Shown: positions 8,411 to 17,826, numbered from the stretch's first letter. The stretch: 64,000 nucleotides of DNA from Tabrizicola sp. (GCF_016792905.1 NZ_JAEULP010000017.1:1-64000); one strand, 5' to 3'. Notes: generated from the letters alone by a model not told the origin. Translations and numbers: made by a program.

Positions 8411-9079
8411 TCAGAGAGCAGGTGCAAGCCGGGCGATCAGCCGGGGCAGGGCGGCGTGATCGTGAAAAATGATCCTGGCCCCAAGCGCTTCGGCTGCCGC
8501 CTTCCGGTAGCCTCCGGAGTAAAGCGCCAGCGGCACCTCTGCGGCGCGCGCGGTTTCGGCATCGACCTCGCTGTCGCCGATGAAGAGCGCCCTGCCGGGC
8601 CCGAGCGCCTTCAGCGCGGCATGCAGCGGCGCCGGGTCGGGCTTGCTCTGCGGCAGGCTGTCGCCGCCGATCACCACCGGGAACAGCGGGGAAAGGTCGA
8701 AGTGTCGCAACACCGCCCGCGTCGCCCCGAGCGGCTTGTTGGTGCAGATCGCCAGCCGATGCCCGGCTTCGGAAAGGGTTGCAAGCACTGTAGATACACC
8801 CGGATAAAGCGTCGTCATATCAAAGGCTTGTTCGTAGATGCTGGCAAAGTTTTGCATCAGGTCGCACTGCAAGGCGGCATCAGGCTCGATCCCCAGATGC
8901 GCCATCGACCGGCTGACAAGCACGCCCAGACCGTTGCCGACAAACCCCCGGACGGTTTCCTGAGAAAGCGGCTGGAAGCCCTTGTTTCCGAAGACGATAT
9001 TGGCGGCAGCATGGATCTGCGGCGCGCTGTCGATCAGGGTGCCGTCCAGGTCGAAGACCAGGTTCAGGGGCTCAGCCAA
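8411..9079 (-). CDS. gph: HAD-superfamily phosphoglycolate phosphatase
   Basis: Dephosphorylates 2-phosphoglycolate to glycolate. It is 222 residues from a TTG start at 9079, chosen because it places the first HAD motif (VFDLDGTLIDSAP, nucleophile D10 and acid D12) close to the N-terminus as in the family, with GAGGCGG upstream; longer in-frame starts would run through rpe. Later motifs are ICTNKPLG, KPDPAPL and FIGDSEVDAETA. It overlaps the rpe stop by 8 bp, and the rpe-gph order is common in Proteobacteria. Confidence 0.87.
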   Translation of the reverse strand: MAEPLNLVFDLDGTLIDSAPQIHAAANIVFGNKGFQPLSQETVRGFVGNGLGVLVSRSMAHLGIEPDAALQCDLMQNFASIYEQAFDMTTLYPGVSTVLATLSEAGHRLAICTNKPLGATRAVLRHFDLSPLFPVVIGGDSLPQSKPDPAPLHAALKALGPGRALFIGDSEVDAETARAAEVPLALYSGGYRKAAAEALGARIIFHDHAALPRLIARLAPAL

Positions 9080-9761
9080 GCGCCGCCTCGGCTGCGGCAC
9101 GGATCGCCCGGATGTTCGCACCATAGGGTGCCGGATTGTCAGCCGAGCCACCCTTGAACACGGCCGAGCCCGCCACCAGCACATCCGCGCCAGACTTCGC
9201 GGCCCAGGGCGCCGTCGTCACCGTGATCCCGCCGTCGATCTCGATATGCACCGGCCGGTCGCCGATCATGGCCCTCAGCCGGGCGATCTTCGGCAGCTGG
9301 CTCTCGATGAAGCTCTGGCCACCGAAGCCCGGGTTCACCGTCATCACGCAGACCATGTCCACCATGTCCAGAAGCTCGGCCACCGCCTCGACCGGCGTGC
9401 CGGGGTTGATGGCGATACCAGCCTTTTTCCCTAGGGCACGAATGGCTTGCAGAGTGCGGTGAATGTGCGGGCCGGCCTCGACATGGGCCGAGATCACATC
9501 GGCTCCGGCCTTGGCGAAAGCCTCAAGATAAGGATCCACCGGCGCGATCATCAGATGTACATCCATCACGCCCCTGATATGCGGTCGGAGTGCGGCACAC
9601 ATCGCCGGGCCGAAGGTCAGGTTCGGCACGAAATGCCCGTCCATCACGTCGACATGCACCCAGTCCGCGCCTTGCGCCTCGATCGCGCGGCATTCGGCAC
9701 CGAAGTTGGCGAAATCGGCGGCGAGGATCGAGGGGGCGATCTTGATCGAACGGTCGAACAT
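9072..9761 (-). CDS. rpe: Ribulose-phosphate 3-epimerase
   Basis: Interconverts ribulose 5-phosphate and xylulose 5-phosphate in the pentose phosphate and Calvin cycles. It is 229 residues with the TIM-barrel signatures IAPSILAADFANFG, WVHVDVMDGHFVPNLTFG (metal ligands), VMTVNPGFGGQSFI and EIDGGI. C-terminal VAGSAVFKG binds phosphate. First gene of a two-gene unit with gph. Confidence 0.96.
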   Translation of the reverse strand: MFDRSIKIAPSILAADFANFGAECRAIEAQGADWVHVDVMDGHFVPNLTFGPAMCAALRPHIRGVMDVHLMIAPVDPYLEAFAKAGADVISAHVEAGPHIHRTLQAIRALGKKAGIAINPGTPVEAVAELLDMVDMVCVMTVNPGFGGQSFIESQLPKIARLRAMIGDRPVHIEIDGGITVTTAPWAAKSGADVLVAGSAVFKGGSADNPAPYGANIRAIRAAAEAALG

Positions 9762-9831
9762 GGGGCAGGCTCCAAGGGCTCGCAGGCCTCATATAACGGC
9801 GGTTGCGGCCTTTCCAGAGCGCTTTATATTA

Positions 9832-9847
9832 CATAATACCGATTATG
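9832..9847. promoter_or_regulatory. AT-rich palindrome upstream of rpe
   Basis: CATAAT-accg-ATTATG, a 16 bp perfect dyad in an AT-rich pocket about 75 nt ahead of rpe and beyond the ndk terminator. Size and symmetry suit a dimeric repressor or activator site. The binding protein is unknown. Confidence 0.35.
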
Positions 9848-9884
9848 CGATAATTCACTTTGCCCGTGCCGCCCTCTCCCTCAA

Positions 9885-9916
9885 ACGAAAACGGCCCGGT
9901 CAGCACGACCGGGCCG
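9885..9916 (-). terminator. Rho-independent terminator of ndk
   Basis: Reading leftward, a 10 bp perfect stem CGGCCCGGTC / GACCGGGCCG with a 5 nt loop is followed by TTTT and further T residues, 21 nt past the ndk stop. Confidence 0.85.
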
Positions 9917-9937
9917 CATTCGATATCAGCGCCAGGT

Positions 9938-10360
9938 TCAGCCGACGAGTTCAAGGCCCGAGAAGAAGAACGCGATCTCGCGGGCGGCCGAAGCCTCACT
10001 GTCCGAGCCGTGGACCGAGTTCTCGCCCTTCGACAGCGCGAAGTCCTTGCGGATCGTGCCGGCGGCAGCAGCGGCCGGATCGGTCGCGCCCATCACCTCG
10101 CGGTTCTTCGCAATCGCGCCTTCGCCTTCCAGCACCTGCACCACGACCGGCTCCGACGCCATGAAGGCGCACAGCTCGCCATAGAAGCCGCGCTCCTTGT
10201 GCTCGGCGTAGAAGGCACCGGCCTGGGCGGGTGTCAGGTGGATGCGCTTGGAGGCCACGACCCGCAGGCCCGCCTCCTCGAACTTGGCAACGATCTTGCC
10301 GGTCAGGTTGCGCTTGGTCGCATCGGGCTTGATGATCGACAGGGTACGTTCGGTGGCCAT
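9938..10360 (-). CDS. ndk: Nucleoside diphosphate kinase
   Basis: Transfers the gamma phosphate of ATP to NDPs through a phosphohistidine. It is 140 residues, the standard length, from ATG 10360 with GGAGAG upstream. [11 protein letters not shown] at the N-terminus and NSVHGSDS with the active-site H117 near the C-terminus are diagnostic. Followed by a clear terminator; a single-gene unit. Confidence 0.97.
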   Translation of the reverse strand: MATERTLSIIKPDATKRNLTGKIVAKFEEAGLRVVASKRIHLTPAQAGAFYAEHKERGFYGELCAFMASEPVVVQVLEGEGAIAKNREVMGATDPAAAAAGTIRKDFALSKGENSVHGSDSEASAAREIAFFFSGLELVG

Positions 10361-10516
10361 CGGGCTCTCCATCATTTGGGGCCTCGATGGCCCTTTTCGG
10401 ATGGTCGGGCTGCTATCACGCGCAGGCGGGGTTGAAAAGATGGGCTGCGACAGGCTGCCGCCTTCCCCTCTCGGTTCCCGATTGAAATACTCGGAATATA
10501 TCCACAGGAGATCGCC

Positions 10517-10792
10517 GTGCTTCGTCCCGTCCTGCTTGCCCTGAGCCTTGCCACCCCCTGCCTGGCCGCCCCGGAAGACCCGATCCCGCTGACCTACGCG
10601 GATTTCGAGGCTGCCGTGCCGCACATCGACTTGGCTGTCTGCCCCGAGCCGCTGGCCGCCCCGGGCCGCTTCTGCCGGATGACCAGCCATGCCGACCAGC
10701 TGAACGTCTTCGCCTTCTCCGAGGAGGGCGACCAGCCGCTTGTCGCCTTCCGCAGCTGGTCTGCCGACCTGCTGGTCGGGCTGATGGACTGA
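10517..10792 (+). CDS. Small secreted hypothetical protein
   Basis: 91-residue protein with a GTG start 7 nt after AGGAG. The first 18 residues ([18 protein letters not shown]) read as a signal peptide, giving a mature periplasmic protein of about 73 residues with two cysteines (CPEP and FCRMT) that could form a disulfide. No family is recognised. It sits 46 bp ahead of the ABC-F gene in the same direction. Confidence 0.65.
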   Translation: MLRPVLLALSLATPCLAAPEDPIPLTYADFEAAVPHIDLAVCPEPLAAPGRFCRMTSHADQLNVFAFSEEGDQPLVAFRSWSADLLVGLMD

Positions 10793-10838
10793 CCTTGGGC
10801 GATTGACGCCGCCCGCGGCATGGTGCAATCCGCGCGCC

Positions 10839-12689
10839 ATGCTGAAGATCGAGGACATCACCTACAATGTCGAAGGCCGCCCCCTGTTCGAGGGAGCGAC
10901 TGCGACCATCCCTACCGGCCACAAGGTCGGCCTTGTCGGGCGCAACGGTGCTGGCAAGACCACGCTCTTCCGCCTGATCCGGGGCGAGCTGGCGCTGGAG
11001 GGTGGTGCGATCACCCTGCCCCAACGCGCCCGGATTGGCGGCGTGGCGCAGGAGGTGCCGTCGTCGGACACCTCGCTCTTGGACACCGTGCTGGCCGCCG
11101 ATACCGAGCGCGCGGCGCTGATGGCCGAGGCGGATACCGCGCATGATCCGCACCGGATCGCCGAGATCCAGCACCGGCTGGCCGACATCGACGCCTGGTC
11201 GGCGGAAGGCCGGGCTTCCAGCATTCTCAAGGGTCTGGGCTTCGATGCTGACGAGCAGCAGATGCCATGTTCGGCCTTTTCCGGCGGCTGGCGGATGCGG
11301 GTGGCGCTGGCGGGCGTGCTCTTCGCCCAACCCGACTACCTGCTCTTGGACGAGCCGACCAACTATCTCGACCTCGAAGGCGCGCTCTGGCTGGAAAGCT
11401 ACCTGCAAAAATACCCTCACACCGTGCTGATCATCAGCCATGATCGTGGCCTGCTGAACCGCGCCGTGCAGGGCATCCTGCATCTCGACAACCGGAAACT
11501 GACCTACTGGCAAGGCGGCTATGACCAGTTCGCCCGCCAGATGGCCGAACGCCGCGCGGTCCTGCAGGCCGAGGCGAAGAAGGTCGAGGCGCGGCGGGCG
11601 CATCTGCAAAGCTTCGTCGACCGCTTCAAGGCCAAGGCGTCGAAGGCGGTGCAGGCGCAAAGCCGGGTGAAGATGCTGGAAAAGCTGACCCCGATCACCG
11701 CGCCCGAGGAGGCGAAGAAGGTGGTCTTTACCTTCCCCAAGCCCGAGGAACTGGCGCCGCCGATCATCAACCTCGACGGCGCGGCGGTGGGCTATGGCGG
11801 CCCCCCGGTGCTGCGGCGGCTGAACCTGCGGATCGACCAGGACGACCGGATTGCCCTTCTGGGCAAGAACGGCGAGGGAAAATCTACTCTTTCCAAGCTT
11901 TTGGCTGGCAAACTTCAAGCATCCGAGGGCAAGCTCAACCGATCCTCCAAACTGCGGATCGGCTATTTCGCCCAGCACCAGGTCGACGAGTTGCACCTGG
12001 ACGAGACGCCGCTCCAGCACATCATGCGCCTGCGCCCGGCCGAGGGTCAGCCGAAGCTGCGGGCGCGGCTGGCGGGATTCGGCCTGATGGCCGATCAGGC
12101 GGACACGGTGGTTGCCCGGCTTTCCGGCGGCCAGAAGGCGCGATTGTCACTGCTTTTGGCGACAATCGACGCGCCGCATCTGTTGATCCTCGACGAGCCC
12201 ACCAACCACCTCGACATCGAAAGCCGTGAGGCGCTGGTCGAGGCGCTGACCGAATATCCCGGCGCGGTGATCCTGGTCAGCCACGACATGCACCTGCTGG
12301 GTCTGGTGGCCGACCGGCTCTGGCTGGTGAAGGGCGGCGCGGTCACGCCCTACACCGAGGACCTGGAAGCCTATCGCCGTCAGCTTCTCGCGGGCGAGGA
12401 CGAGGTGAAGATCGCCGCGAAACCTATTGAAAAACCGAAGAAAGCAAGCAGAGACGAGATGCTCGCCCTGAAGGCCGAAATCCGCAAATGCGAGGAGCGG
12501 TTGGATAAGCTGAACGGCATGCGCGACAAGCTGGCCGCGAAGCTTGCCGATCCGGACCTGTACGAGGATGCCCGCAAGGGCGAGCTGGAAACCTGGAACC
12601 GGAAGTATGCCGAGCTGATGGAGGCCCTGGACAAGGCCGAGGCGCTGTGGATGGCCGCACAGGAAAGGCTGGAACTCGCCACCGCCTGA
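10839..12689 (+). CDS. ABC-F family ATPase (Uup/YheS-like)
   Basis: Cytosolic tandem ATPase of the ABC-F class, which acts on ribosomes rather than membranes. It is 616 residues from ATG 10839. The first cassette has Walker [10 protein letters not shown], signature [11 protein letters not shown] and Walker [12 protein letters not shown]. The second has [21 protein letters not shown] and [11 protein letters not shown]. The charged interdomain linker (P-site tRNA interaction motif region) and a coiled-coil C-terminal extension ([10 protein letters not shown] onward) are present. No transmembrane segment. The ribosome binding site is weak. Confidence 0.93.
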   Translation: MLKIEDITYNVEGRPLFEGATATIPTGHKVGLVGRNGAGKTTLFRLIRGELALEGGAITLPQRARIGGVAQEVPSSDTSLLDTVLAADTERAALMAEADTAHDPHRIAEIQHRLADIDAWSAEGRASSILKGLGFDADEQQMPCSAFSGGWRMRVALAGVLFAQPDYLLLDEPTNYLDLEGALWLESYLQKYPHTVLIISHDRGLLNRAVQGILHLDNRKLTYWQGGYDQFARQMAERRAVLQAEAKKVEARRAHLQSFVDRFKAKASKAVQAQSRVKMLEKLTPITAPEEAKKVVFTFPKPEELAPPIINLDGAAVGYGGPPVLRRLNLRIDQDDRIALLGKNGEGKSTLSKLLAGKLQASEGKLNRSSKLRIGYFAQHQVDELHLDETPLQHIMRLRPAEGQPKLRARLAGFGLMADQADTVVARLSGGQKARLSLLLATIDAPHLLILDEPTNHLDIESREALVEALTEYPGAVILVSHDMHLLGLVADRLWLVKGGAVTPYTEDLEAYRRQLLAGEDEVKIAAKPIEKPKKASRDEMLALKAEIRKCEERLDKLNGMRDKLAAKLADPDLYEDARKGELETWNRKYAELMEALDKAEALWMAAQERLELATA

Positions 12690-12691
12690 TG

Positions 12692-12734
12692 TGTATATAT
12701 TGTCGTATATACATGGAAAAGTGAAGTATATACA
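12692..12734. promoter_or_regulatory. TGTATATA/TATATACA dyad plus third half-site
   Basis: TGTATATA (12692-12699), 6 nt, TATATACA (12706-12713) is a perfect inverted repeat. A further TATATACA follows at 12727-12734, exactly 21 bp (two helical turns) from the second copy. It fills the short gap between the ABC-F stop and the DUF2267 gene. Likely operator; the TATATA cores could also serve as -10 elements. Confidence 0.45.
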
Positions 12735-12756
12735 TTCTGTTTCGAGGGCAAGCACA

Positions 12757-13215
12757 ATGCCGATGCCGTGGACCTACCGACAGGCGACCCGCGAATGGCA
12801 GGCCTTCCTGGCCGAGGCGAAGGCCGCCATGGAGATGACGTCCGACAATGCCGCCTTCACCGCGGTCGAAGGCGTGCTGCGCGCCTTCCGCCACCGGCTG
12901 ACGCCGCAGGAAGCGGTGGACTTCGCGCAGGTTCTGCCGTCGGTGCTGCGGGCGCTGTTCATCGCCGACTGGCGGCTTGACGAAGGGCCGGTCGCGCCCG
13001 GCATCCGTGCCGACTGGACCGCCGAGGCGATGGCGCTGCGGCCCGACCACAACCTGACCCCGCCGAATTGCGTCGCGGCGACCGCGCTTGCCCTGCGGAA
13101 ATCGGTGCTGCGCGCGGATATTGACCGGGTGCTCGCCACCCTGCCCGCGTTTGCCGCCGACTTCTGGTCCACACCCGGCATCGACCCGGCGACCCTTGGT
13201 CCCGGGATCGTCTAA
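12757..13215 (+). CDS. DUF2267 domain-containing protein
   Basis: 152-residue protein of the DUF2267 family, function unknown. The start is placed at ATG 12757 (MPMPWTYRQATREW) after GAGGG; the open frame upstream runs through the repeated operator-like sequence and is not thought to be translated. Family-typical stretches are AFTAVEGVLRAFRHRLTPQEAVDFAQVLP and ALFIADW. Cytosolic, no membrane segment. It lies 68 bp past the ABC-F gene and may have its own promoter there. Confidence 0.8.
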   Translation: MPMPWTYRQATREWQAFLAEAKAAMEMTSDNAAFTAVEGVLRAFRHRLTPQEAVDFAQVLPSVLRALFIADWRLDEGPVAPGIRADWTAEAMALRPDHNLTPPNCVAATALALRKSVLRADIDRVLATLPAFAADFWSTPGIDPATLGPGIV

Positions 13216-13271
13216 GGTTCCGCTTCCCAAAGCCCCGGTCCCCGCCTACCCTGCGGGAAACCGGAGGCCAG

Positions 13272-13892
13272 ATGCCCGAGACCGCCTTCCTGATCACCGC
13301 TTTCGCCACGCTCTTCGTGGTGATCGACCCGCCGGGCCTTGTGCCGCTCTTCATCGCGCTGACCCGAGGCATGGGCGACGAGAAGCGCCGGGCGATGGCA
13401 CGGCGGGCCTGCGTGATTGCTGCGGCACTGCTTCTTCTCTTCGGGCTTGCGGGCGAGGCGATCCTGACCTTCATCGGCATCTCGATGCCTGCCTTCCGCA
13501 TCGCGGGGGGCATCCTTCTCTTCCTCACCGCGCTCGACATGCTGTTCGAGCGGCGGACCCAGCGGCGCGAAGGGCAGCAGGCGGAGCCGGACCATGACCC
13601 TTCGGTCTTCCCGCTGGCGACGCCGCTGATCGCCGGGCCGGGGGCGATTGCCTCGGTGATCCTCCTCGTCGGCCAGTCGGGGCCGGGCTGGGGCGGGACG
13701 ATTGCGGTGCTGGGGCTGATGCTGGCGATGATGGCCGTGACCTGGGCCTTCCTCCTCGCCTCGCCGCCGCTGGAGCGGATGCTGGGCCGGACCGGCGTGA
13801 TCGTCATCACCCGGCTTCTGGGGATGCTGCTGGCCGCGCTCTCGGTGCAATTCGTGATCGACGGGGTCAAGGGGACGGGGCTGATCGGCTGA
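13272..13892 (+). CDS. MarC family integral membrane protein
   Basis: 206-residue inner-membrane protein of the MarC/UPF0056 family with six hydrophobic segments. Typical blocks are FATLFVVIDPPGLVPLFIALT, RIAGGILLFLTALDM, PLATPLIAGPGAIASVI and LLGMLLAALSVQFVIDGV. Physiological role not established. GGAGG stands 6 nt before the ATG. Follows the DUF2267 gene by 56 bp. Confidence 0.9.
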   Translation: MPETAFLITAFATLFVVIDPPGLVPLFIALTRGMGDEKRRAMARRACVIAAALLLLFGLAGEAILTFIGISMPAFRIAGGILLFLTALDMLFERRTQRREGQQAEPDHDPSVFPLATPLIAGPGAIASVILLVGQSGPGWGGTIAVLGLMLAMMAVTWAFLLASPPLERMLGRTGVIVITRLLGMLLAALSVQFVIDGVKGTGLIG

Positions 13893-13943
13893 CCTTTCCA
13901 AGCGGGCGCCCTGCCCCCATATTTGCCGGAACCGGAGGTGCGG

Positions 13944-14519
13944 ATGGACGGCGAGACCACGGCCCGGGTGGGCTATCTGGCTATCATCCTGGTCGCGCTT
14001 GGCGGCTGGGTGATGGTGGAGTTCCGGCAGCGGATGGGCCAGGCGCTGCGGATGGCGATGGCCTGGGGGCTGATCTTCGTCGGCATGATGGCGGGATACG
14101 GGCTCTGGTCCGACATCCGCCGCGACGTGATGCCGATCCAGGAGGTCGCACAGGACGGGGCGGTCGAAGTTCCCCGTTCGGCAGACGGGCACTATTACCT
14201 GACCCTGATGATCAACGGGACCGGGGTGCCGTTCATGGTCGATACCGGGGCCTCCGGCATGGTGCTGGCGGCGGGGGATGCGGAGAAGCTGGGGATCGAC
14301 CCGGCGGGGCTGAGCTACATGGGCCAGGCCACCACGGCGAACGGGGTGGTCCGGACGGCACGGGTGACGCTGCCGCTGGTCGAGCTGGGGCCGTTCCGGA
14401 ACGAGGATTTCGGGGCCTTCGTGACCGAGGGGGAGCTGGACCAGTCGCTGCTCGGGATGGACTACCTGGGGCAGTTCCGGATGGAGTTCGACGGGGGAAA
14501 GCTGGTTCTCCGGCAATAG
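13944..14519 (+). CDS. Membrane-anchored retropepsin-like aspartic protease (TIGR02281 type)
   Basis: 191-residue protein with two N-terminal membrane segments (about residues 8-28 and 38-55) and a C-terminal clan AA aspartic protease domain. The catalytic motif is FMVDTGASGMVLA, followed by the second-half LLGMDYLGQF. Such proteins act as dimers, here probably facing the periplasm. The start at 13944 (MDGETTARVG) follows GGAGGTG and is preferred to an upstream in-frame ATG at 13923. Confidence 0.85.
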   Translation: MDGETTARVGYLAIILVALGGWVMVEFRQRMGQALRMAMAWGLIFVGMMAGYGLWSDIRRDVMPIQEVAQDGAVEVPRSADGHYYLTLMINGTGVPFMVDTGASGMVLAAGDAEKLGIDPAGLSYMGQATTANGVVRTARVTLPLVELGPFRNEDFGAFVTEGELDQSLLGMDYLGQFRMEFDGGKLVLRQ

Positions 14520-14541
14520 TGTCCACGGTGGACAGATTTTT
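14520..14541 (+). terminator. Possible terminator or operator at the protease gene end
   Basis: TGTCCAC-g-GTGGACA is a perfect 15 bp dyad starting right after the stop codon, followed by GATTTTT. As RNA it allows only a 5 bp stem with a 5 nt loop, weak for a terminator; as DNA its symmetry is operator-like. Confidence 0.4.
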
Positions 14542-14598
14542 GGAGCCAATGTTTTCAATGCCTTGCCTGCGGACATTAACCCGATCTTCACAAACGGA

Positions 14599-15072
14599 TC
14601 ACGCCTGACGCGGCGGACTTTCGGCCTTCTTTTCCCAGCGGCCCGTCTCCTCGGACCAGTATTGCGCGGGGTGACCTGCGGTGGTCACCGTCTTCCACTG
14701 CACGCGGGCGGCTTGCAGGCGGGCAGTATCGTTGCCGTCGAACAGGACCCAGACCCGTTCCATCGCGGCGATCTCGGCATCCGTCGCCTCGGCCCCGTCG
14801 ACCAGCGCCAGCACCTTCGCGCCGTTGACCGGCCCCCCTTGTCCAAGAAGCACAGGTTGGTCGGCATCCTGCGGGCCGCCCTCCAACCCGTGCGGCAGGA
14901 AACTTTCGTCCCCACCCTTGAGCCAGAGCGCGGCGTCAAGCTGGTCGAGGGCGGCGGGATCGGTGCCGCGCACCATGACGCGCCAGCCCTGCGCCAGCGC
15001 GCGCGGCGCGTTGATCGCCAGCGTATCGGCGGGGGCCGACTGCATCAGGTGGAAGAACATCACCGTGCCCAT
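14599..15072 (-). CDS. holC: DNA polymerase III subunit chi
   Basis: Clamp-loader accessory subunit that links the replicase to single-strand binding protein. The 157 residues fit the family. Typical blocks are the N-terminal MFFHLMQSAPADTL, LDAALWLKGGDESFLPHG, and the C-terminal AARVQWKTVTTAGHPAQYWSE. It lies 16 bp downstream of pepA on the same strand; the pepA-holC pair beside divergent lptF-lptG is widely conserved. Confidence 0.9.
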   Translation of the reverse strand: MGTVMFFHLMQSAPADTLAINAPRALAQGWRVMVRGTDPAALDQLDAALWLKGGDESFLPHGLEGGPQDADQPVLLGQGGPVNGAKVLALVDGAEATDAEIAAMERVWVLFDGNDTARLQAARVQWKTVTTAGHPAQYWSEETGRWEKKAESPPRQA

Positions 15073-15088
15073 CAGCCCGTGCCCTGCC

Positions 15089-16561
15089 TCACTTCTCGAA
15101 CCGGTCGCGGATCAGCCGGTCGAGCGCCATCACCCCCCAGCCGGTTGCACCTTTCGGCGCAAGCGTGGTGTCGGCCTTCAAAAGCGCGGTCCCGGCGATG
15201 TCGAGGTGGCACCAGGGTACGTCCGGCTTGACGAAGCGTTGCAGGAACTGCGCGGCAGTGATCGAGCCACCGTCGCGACCGCCGACGTTCATCATGTCGG
15301 CGATCCGCGACTTCAGCTTCTGGTCATAGGCATCGCCCATCGGCATCCGCCAGGCGCCCTCGCCTTCGGCCTTCGCGGCGGCAAGGAAGGCGTTGCAGAG
15401 ATCGTCGTTGTTGGAGAAGACGCCGGTATTCTCATGGCCCAGTGCCACGATGATCGCGCCTGTCAGCGTGGCAAGGTCGATCATGCCGGTCGGCTTGAAG
15501 CGTTCCTGCGCGTACCAGAGGACATCGGCCAGGACGAGGCGGCCTTCGGCGTCGGTGTTGATCACCTCGATCGTGTCGCCCTTCATCGAGCGGACCACGT
15601 CGCCCGGGCGCTGCGCGCGACCGTCGGGCATGTTTTCCACCAGCCCCACGAGGCCCACGACATTCGCCTTGGCCTTGCGGAGCGCCAGCGTGCGCATCAC
15701 CCCGGCGACGGTGCCCGCGCCGCCCATGTCCATCGTCATCTCTTCCATGCCCGCGGCCGGCTTGATCGAGATGCCGCCGGTGTCGAAGACCACGCCCTTG
15801 CCGATCAGCGCGAAGGGGCTCTCGCCCTTCTTGCCGCCATGCCATTGCATGACGACGACCTTGGATGGGCTTTCCGACCCCTGCCCCACGCCCAGAAGCG
15901 CGCGCATGCCGAGCTTGGTGAGGTCTTCCTCCTCGAGGATCTCGACATCAAGGCCAAGCTCCTGCATCGCGGCCAGTCGGGCGGCAAAGTCGTGGGTGGT
16001 CAGGATGTTGGCCGGTTCGTTCACGAGGTCGCGGGTGAAGAACACGCCTTCCGCCACGGCAGCCATCGGGGCGGCGGCTTTCGCGACAGCCTCGGGGTTC
16101 GTGGCCATGAGCGTGACCGGGCCCGGCACGGTCTTTTCGCCGGTCTTGTGGCTGTCGAACTCATAGGCGCGCATCGCGAGGCCGAAGGCGATGTCGGCGG
16201 CGCGGTCGTGCCCCTCGGCCAGCACCAGAGAACCGCCCGCCCCATGGCTGCGCCCCACGGCGGCCCCGGCCTTGCGGGCCTGCGTCTGGTCGGCCTTCTT
16301 GCCCAAGCGGATCAGTTGCACCGCATCGGCGGCAACGCCCGGAGGATAGGCGAGGTCCATCGCCTCGCCCGGTTTCAGCTTTCCGAAGGCTTCCGACCCC
16401 GTTGCCCGGGCCAGCGCACCCTTCGTCAACCGGTCCAGGCGACGGAAGCCGGGGCTTTGCGGCTGGCCCGCGTCGGCCAGGACCGCGATGCGGCCCTTCT
16501 GGCTGGCAAGCGCTTCAAGGTCGGTGGCCTGGAACTGGATCGGCAGGGGTTTCGGCATCAT
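15089..16561 (-). CDS. pepA: Leucyl aminopeptidase (M17)
   Basis: Two-zinc cytosolic aminopeptidase removing N-terminal residues from peptides; 490 residues. The M17 signature INTDAEGRLVLADVLWYA is intact, as are IGKGVVFDTGGISIKP and the metal-binding MDMGGAGTVAGVM. The N-terminal regulatory domain is also present, so DNA-binding roles known for some PepA proteins remain possible. Divergent from lptF across a 149 bp gap. Confidence 0.95.
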   Translation of the reverse strand: MMPKPLPIQFQATDLEALASQKGRIAVLADAGQPQSPGFRRLDRLTKGALARATGSEAFGKLKPGEAMDLAYPPGVAADAVQLIRLGKKADQTQARKAGAAVGRSHGAGGSLVLAEGHDRAADIAFGLAMRAYEFDSHKTGEKTVPGPVTLMATNPEAVAKAAAPMAAVAEGVFFTRDLVNEPANILTTHDFAARLAAMQELGLDVEILEEEDLTKLGMRALLGVGQGSESPSKVVVMQWHGGKKGESPFALIGKGVVFDTGGISIKPAAGMEEMTMDMGGAGTVAGVMRTLALRKAKANVVGLVGLVENMPDGRAQRPGDVVRSMKGDTIEVINTDAEGRLVLADVLWYAQERFKPTGMIDLATLTGAIIVALGHENTGVFSNNDDLCNAFLAAAKAEGEGAWRMPMGDAYDQKLKSRIADMMNVGGRDGGSITAAQFLQRFVKPDVPWCHLDIAGTALLKADTTLAPKGATGWGVMALDRLIRDRFEK

Positions 16562-16649
16562 GCACTCGCTGTCAAGGTGAGGGTGCCACGACTTCGGCGG
16601 CGACTTGCCGGGACGCTACAACCGGGCGGGCAGATTGGCCAGATAGCAG

Positions 16650-16677
16650 TTTTCGCGGTCGGCGAATTCCGTTAGGG
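16650..16677 (+). promoter_or_regulatory. Possible promoter of the lptF-lptG-lptD block
   Basis: TTTTCG (16650-16655), 16 nt, TTAGGG (16672-16677), ending 33 nt before the lptF start. Both hexamers are imperfect. It is the best rightward candidate in the pepA-lptF gap. Confidence 0.3.
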
Positions 16678-16710
16678 TCGCCGCAACATCTTGTAGGGGC
16701 CGGGTCGGGC

Positions 16711-17826
16711 GTGTCTAGATTCGACAGATATCTCTTGTCGCAACTGCTCGCGCTGTTTGGCTTTTTCGCCCTGGTGCTGGTTGCGGTCTACTGGGTGAAC
16801 CGGGCGGTGGGGCTGTTCGACCAGCTGATCGGCGACGGTCAGTCGGCCCTCGTCTTCCTGGAGTTCTCGCTTCTGACCCTGCCGAACGCGATCCGGCTGG
16901 TGCTGCCGGTCGCGGCCTTCGCTTCGGCGGTCTATGTGACGAACCGGCTGATGCAGGAAAGCGAGCTGGTGGTGATGCAGGCGACGGGGTTTTCCGCCTT
17001 TCGCCTGGCGCGGCCGGTCTTCTACTTCGGGCTTTCCGTCATGGTGATGCAACTGGTGCTGGCCAATGTCCTGGTTCCGGCCAGCCAGCGCATCCTGAGC
17101 GAACGATCCGAGGAGATTTCGCAGAACGTGACGGCGCGGTTCCTGACCGCCGGGCAGTTCATGCACCCGTCCAAGGGGATCACGCTTTACATCCGGGAAA
17201 TCAGCCCGCGGGGCGAGCTTCTGGACCTGTTCCTGTCCGACGAACGCGCCGAGGGGGTGCGGGCGATCCATTCGGCGCGCAAGGCGTTCCTGGTGCGCGG
17301 CGAGGTGGCGCCGAAGCTCGTCATGGTCGACGGCTCGACCCAGACGCTGACGCGGGCGGACCAGCGGATGGCGGTGACGCGGTTTTCCGACTTCACGCTG
17401 GATCTCGCCGGGCTGGTGCAGGTCGACGAGACCGGGCAGATCGCGCTGAACGCCCTGCCCACACGGGCGCTGCTGGAGGCTTCGCCCGAGGCGATGGCGG
17501 CGACGGGGTCGACCGAGGCGCAGCTTCTGGAGGAAGGCCATACGCGGCTTGCCGGGCCCATGATGGCGGTGGCCGCGCCGCTTCTGGGCTTTGCGGCGCT
17601 GATGCTCGGCACCTTCTCGCGCTTTGGCCTCTGGTGGCAGATGGCGCTGGCGGTGGGGATGCTGATCGGGATGCAGCTGGCCTGGACCTGGGGCGGCAGC
17701 GTGGCCGTGGCATCGGCCGCCGCCTGGCCCGCGGTCTACCTTGCGCCGGTCCTGGGCCTTCTGGTGGCGACGGGTCTTCTGTGGCAGGCGCAGCGACCGC
17801 GACGGCGGCGGAGCGTGGCGGCATGA
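16711..17826 (+). CDS. lptF: LPS export ABC transporter permease LptF
   Basis: One of the two inner-membrane permeases that extract lipopolysaccharide for transport to the outer membrane. It is 371 residues from GTG 16711 (VSRFDRYLLSQLLALFGFF). The YjgP/YjgQ layout is clear: three N-terminal membrane segments, a periplasmic beta-jellyroll (about residues 130-260) and three C-terminal segments. The end overlaps the lptG start as ATGA, consistent with the two forming a heterodimer. Confidence 0.93.
   Translation: MSRFDRYLLSQLLALFGFFALVLVAVYWVNRAVGLFDQLIGDGQSALVFLEFSLLTLPNAIRLVLPVAAFASAVYVTNRLMQESELVVMQATGFSAFRLARPVFYFGLSVMVMQLVLANVLVPASQRILSERSEEISQNVTARFLTAGQFMHPSKGITLYIREISPRGELLDLFLSDERAEGVRAIHSARKAFLVRGEVAPKLVMVDGSTQTLTRADQRMAVTRFSDFTLDLAGLVQVDETGQIALNALPTRALLEASPEAMAATGSTEAQLLEEGHTRLAGPMMAVAAPLLGFAALMLGTFSRFGLWWQMALAVGMLIGMQLAWTWGGSVAVASAAAWPAVYLAPVLGLLVATGLLWQAQRPRRRRSVAA

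Noticed and set aside
12692-12734. NrdR box interpretation of the TGTATATA/TATATACA repeats
   Set aside because: The ACAC/GTGT ends of NrdR boxes are missing and no ribonucleotide reductase gene is near.
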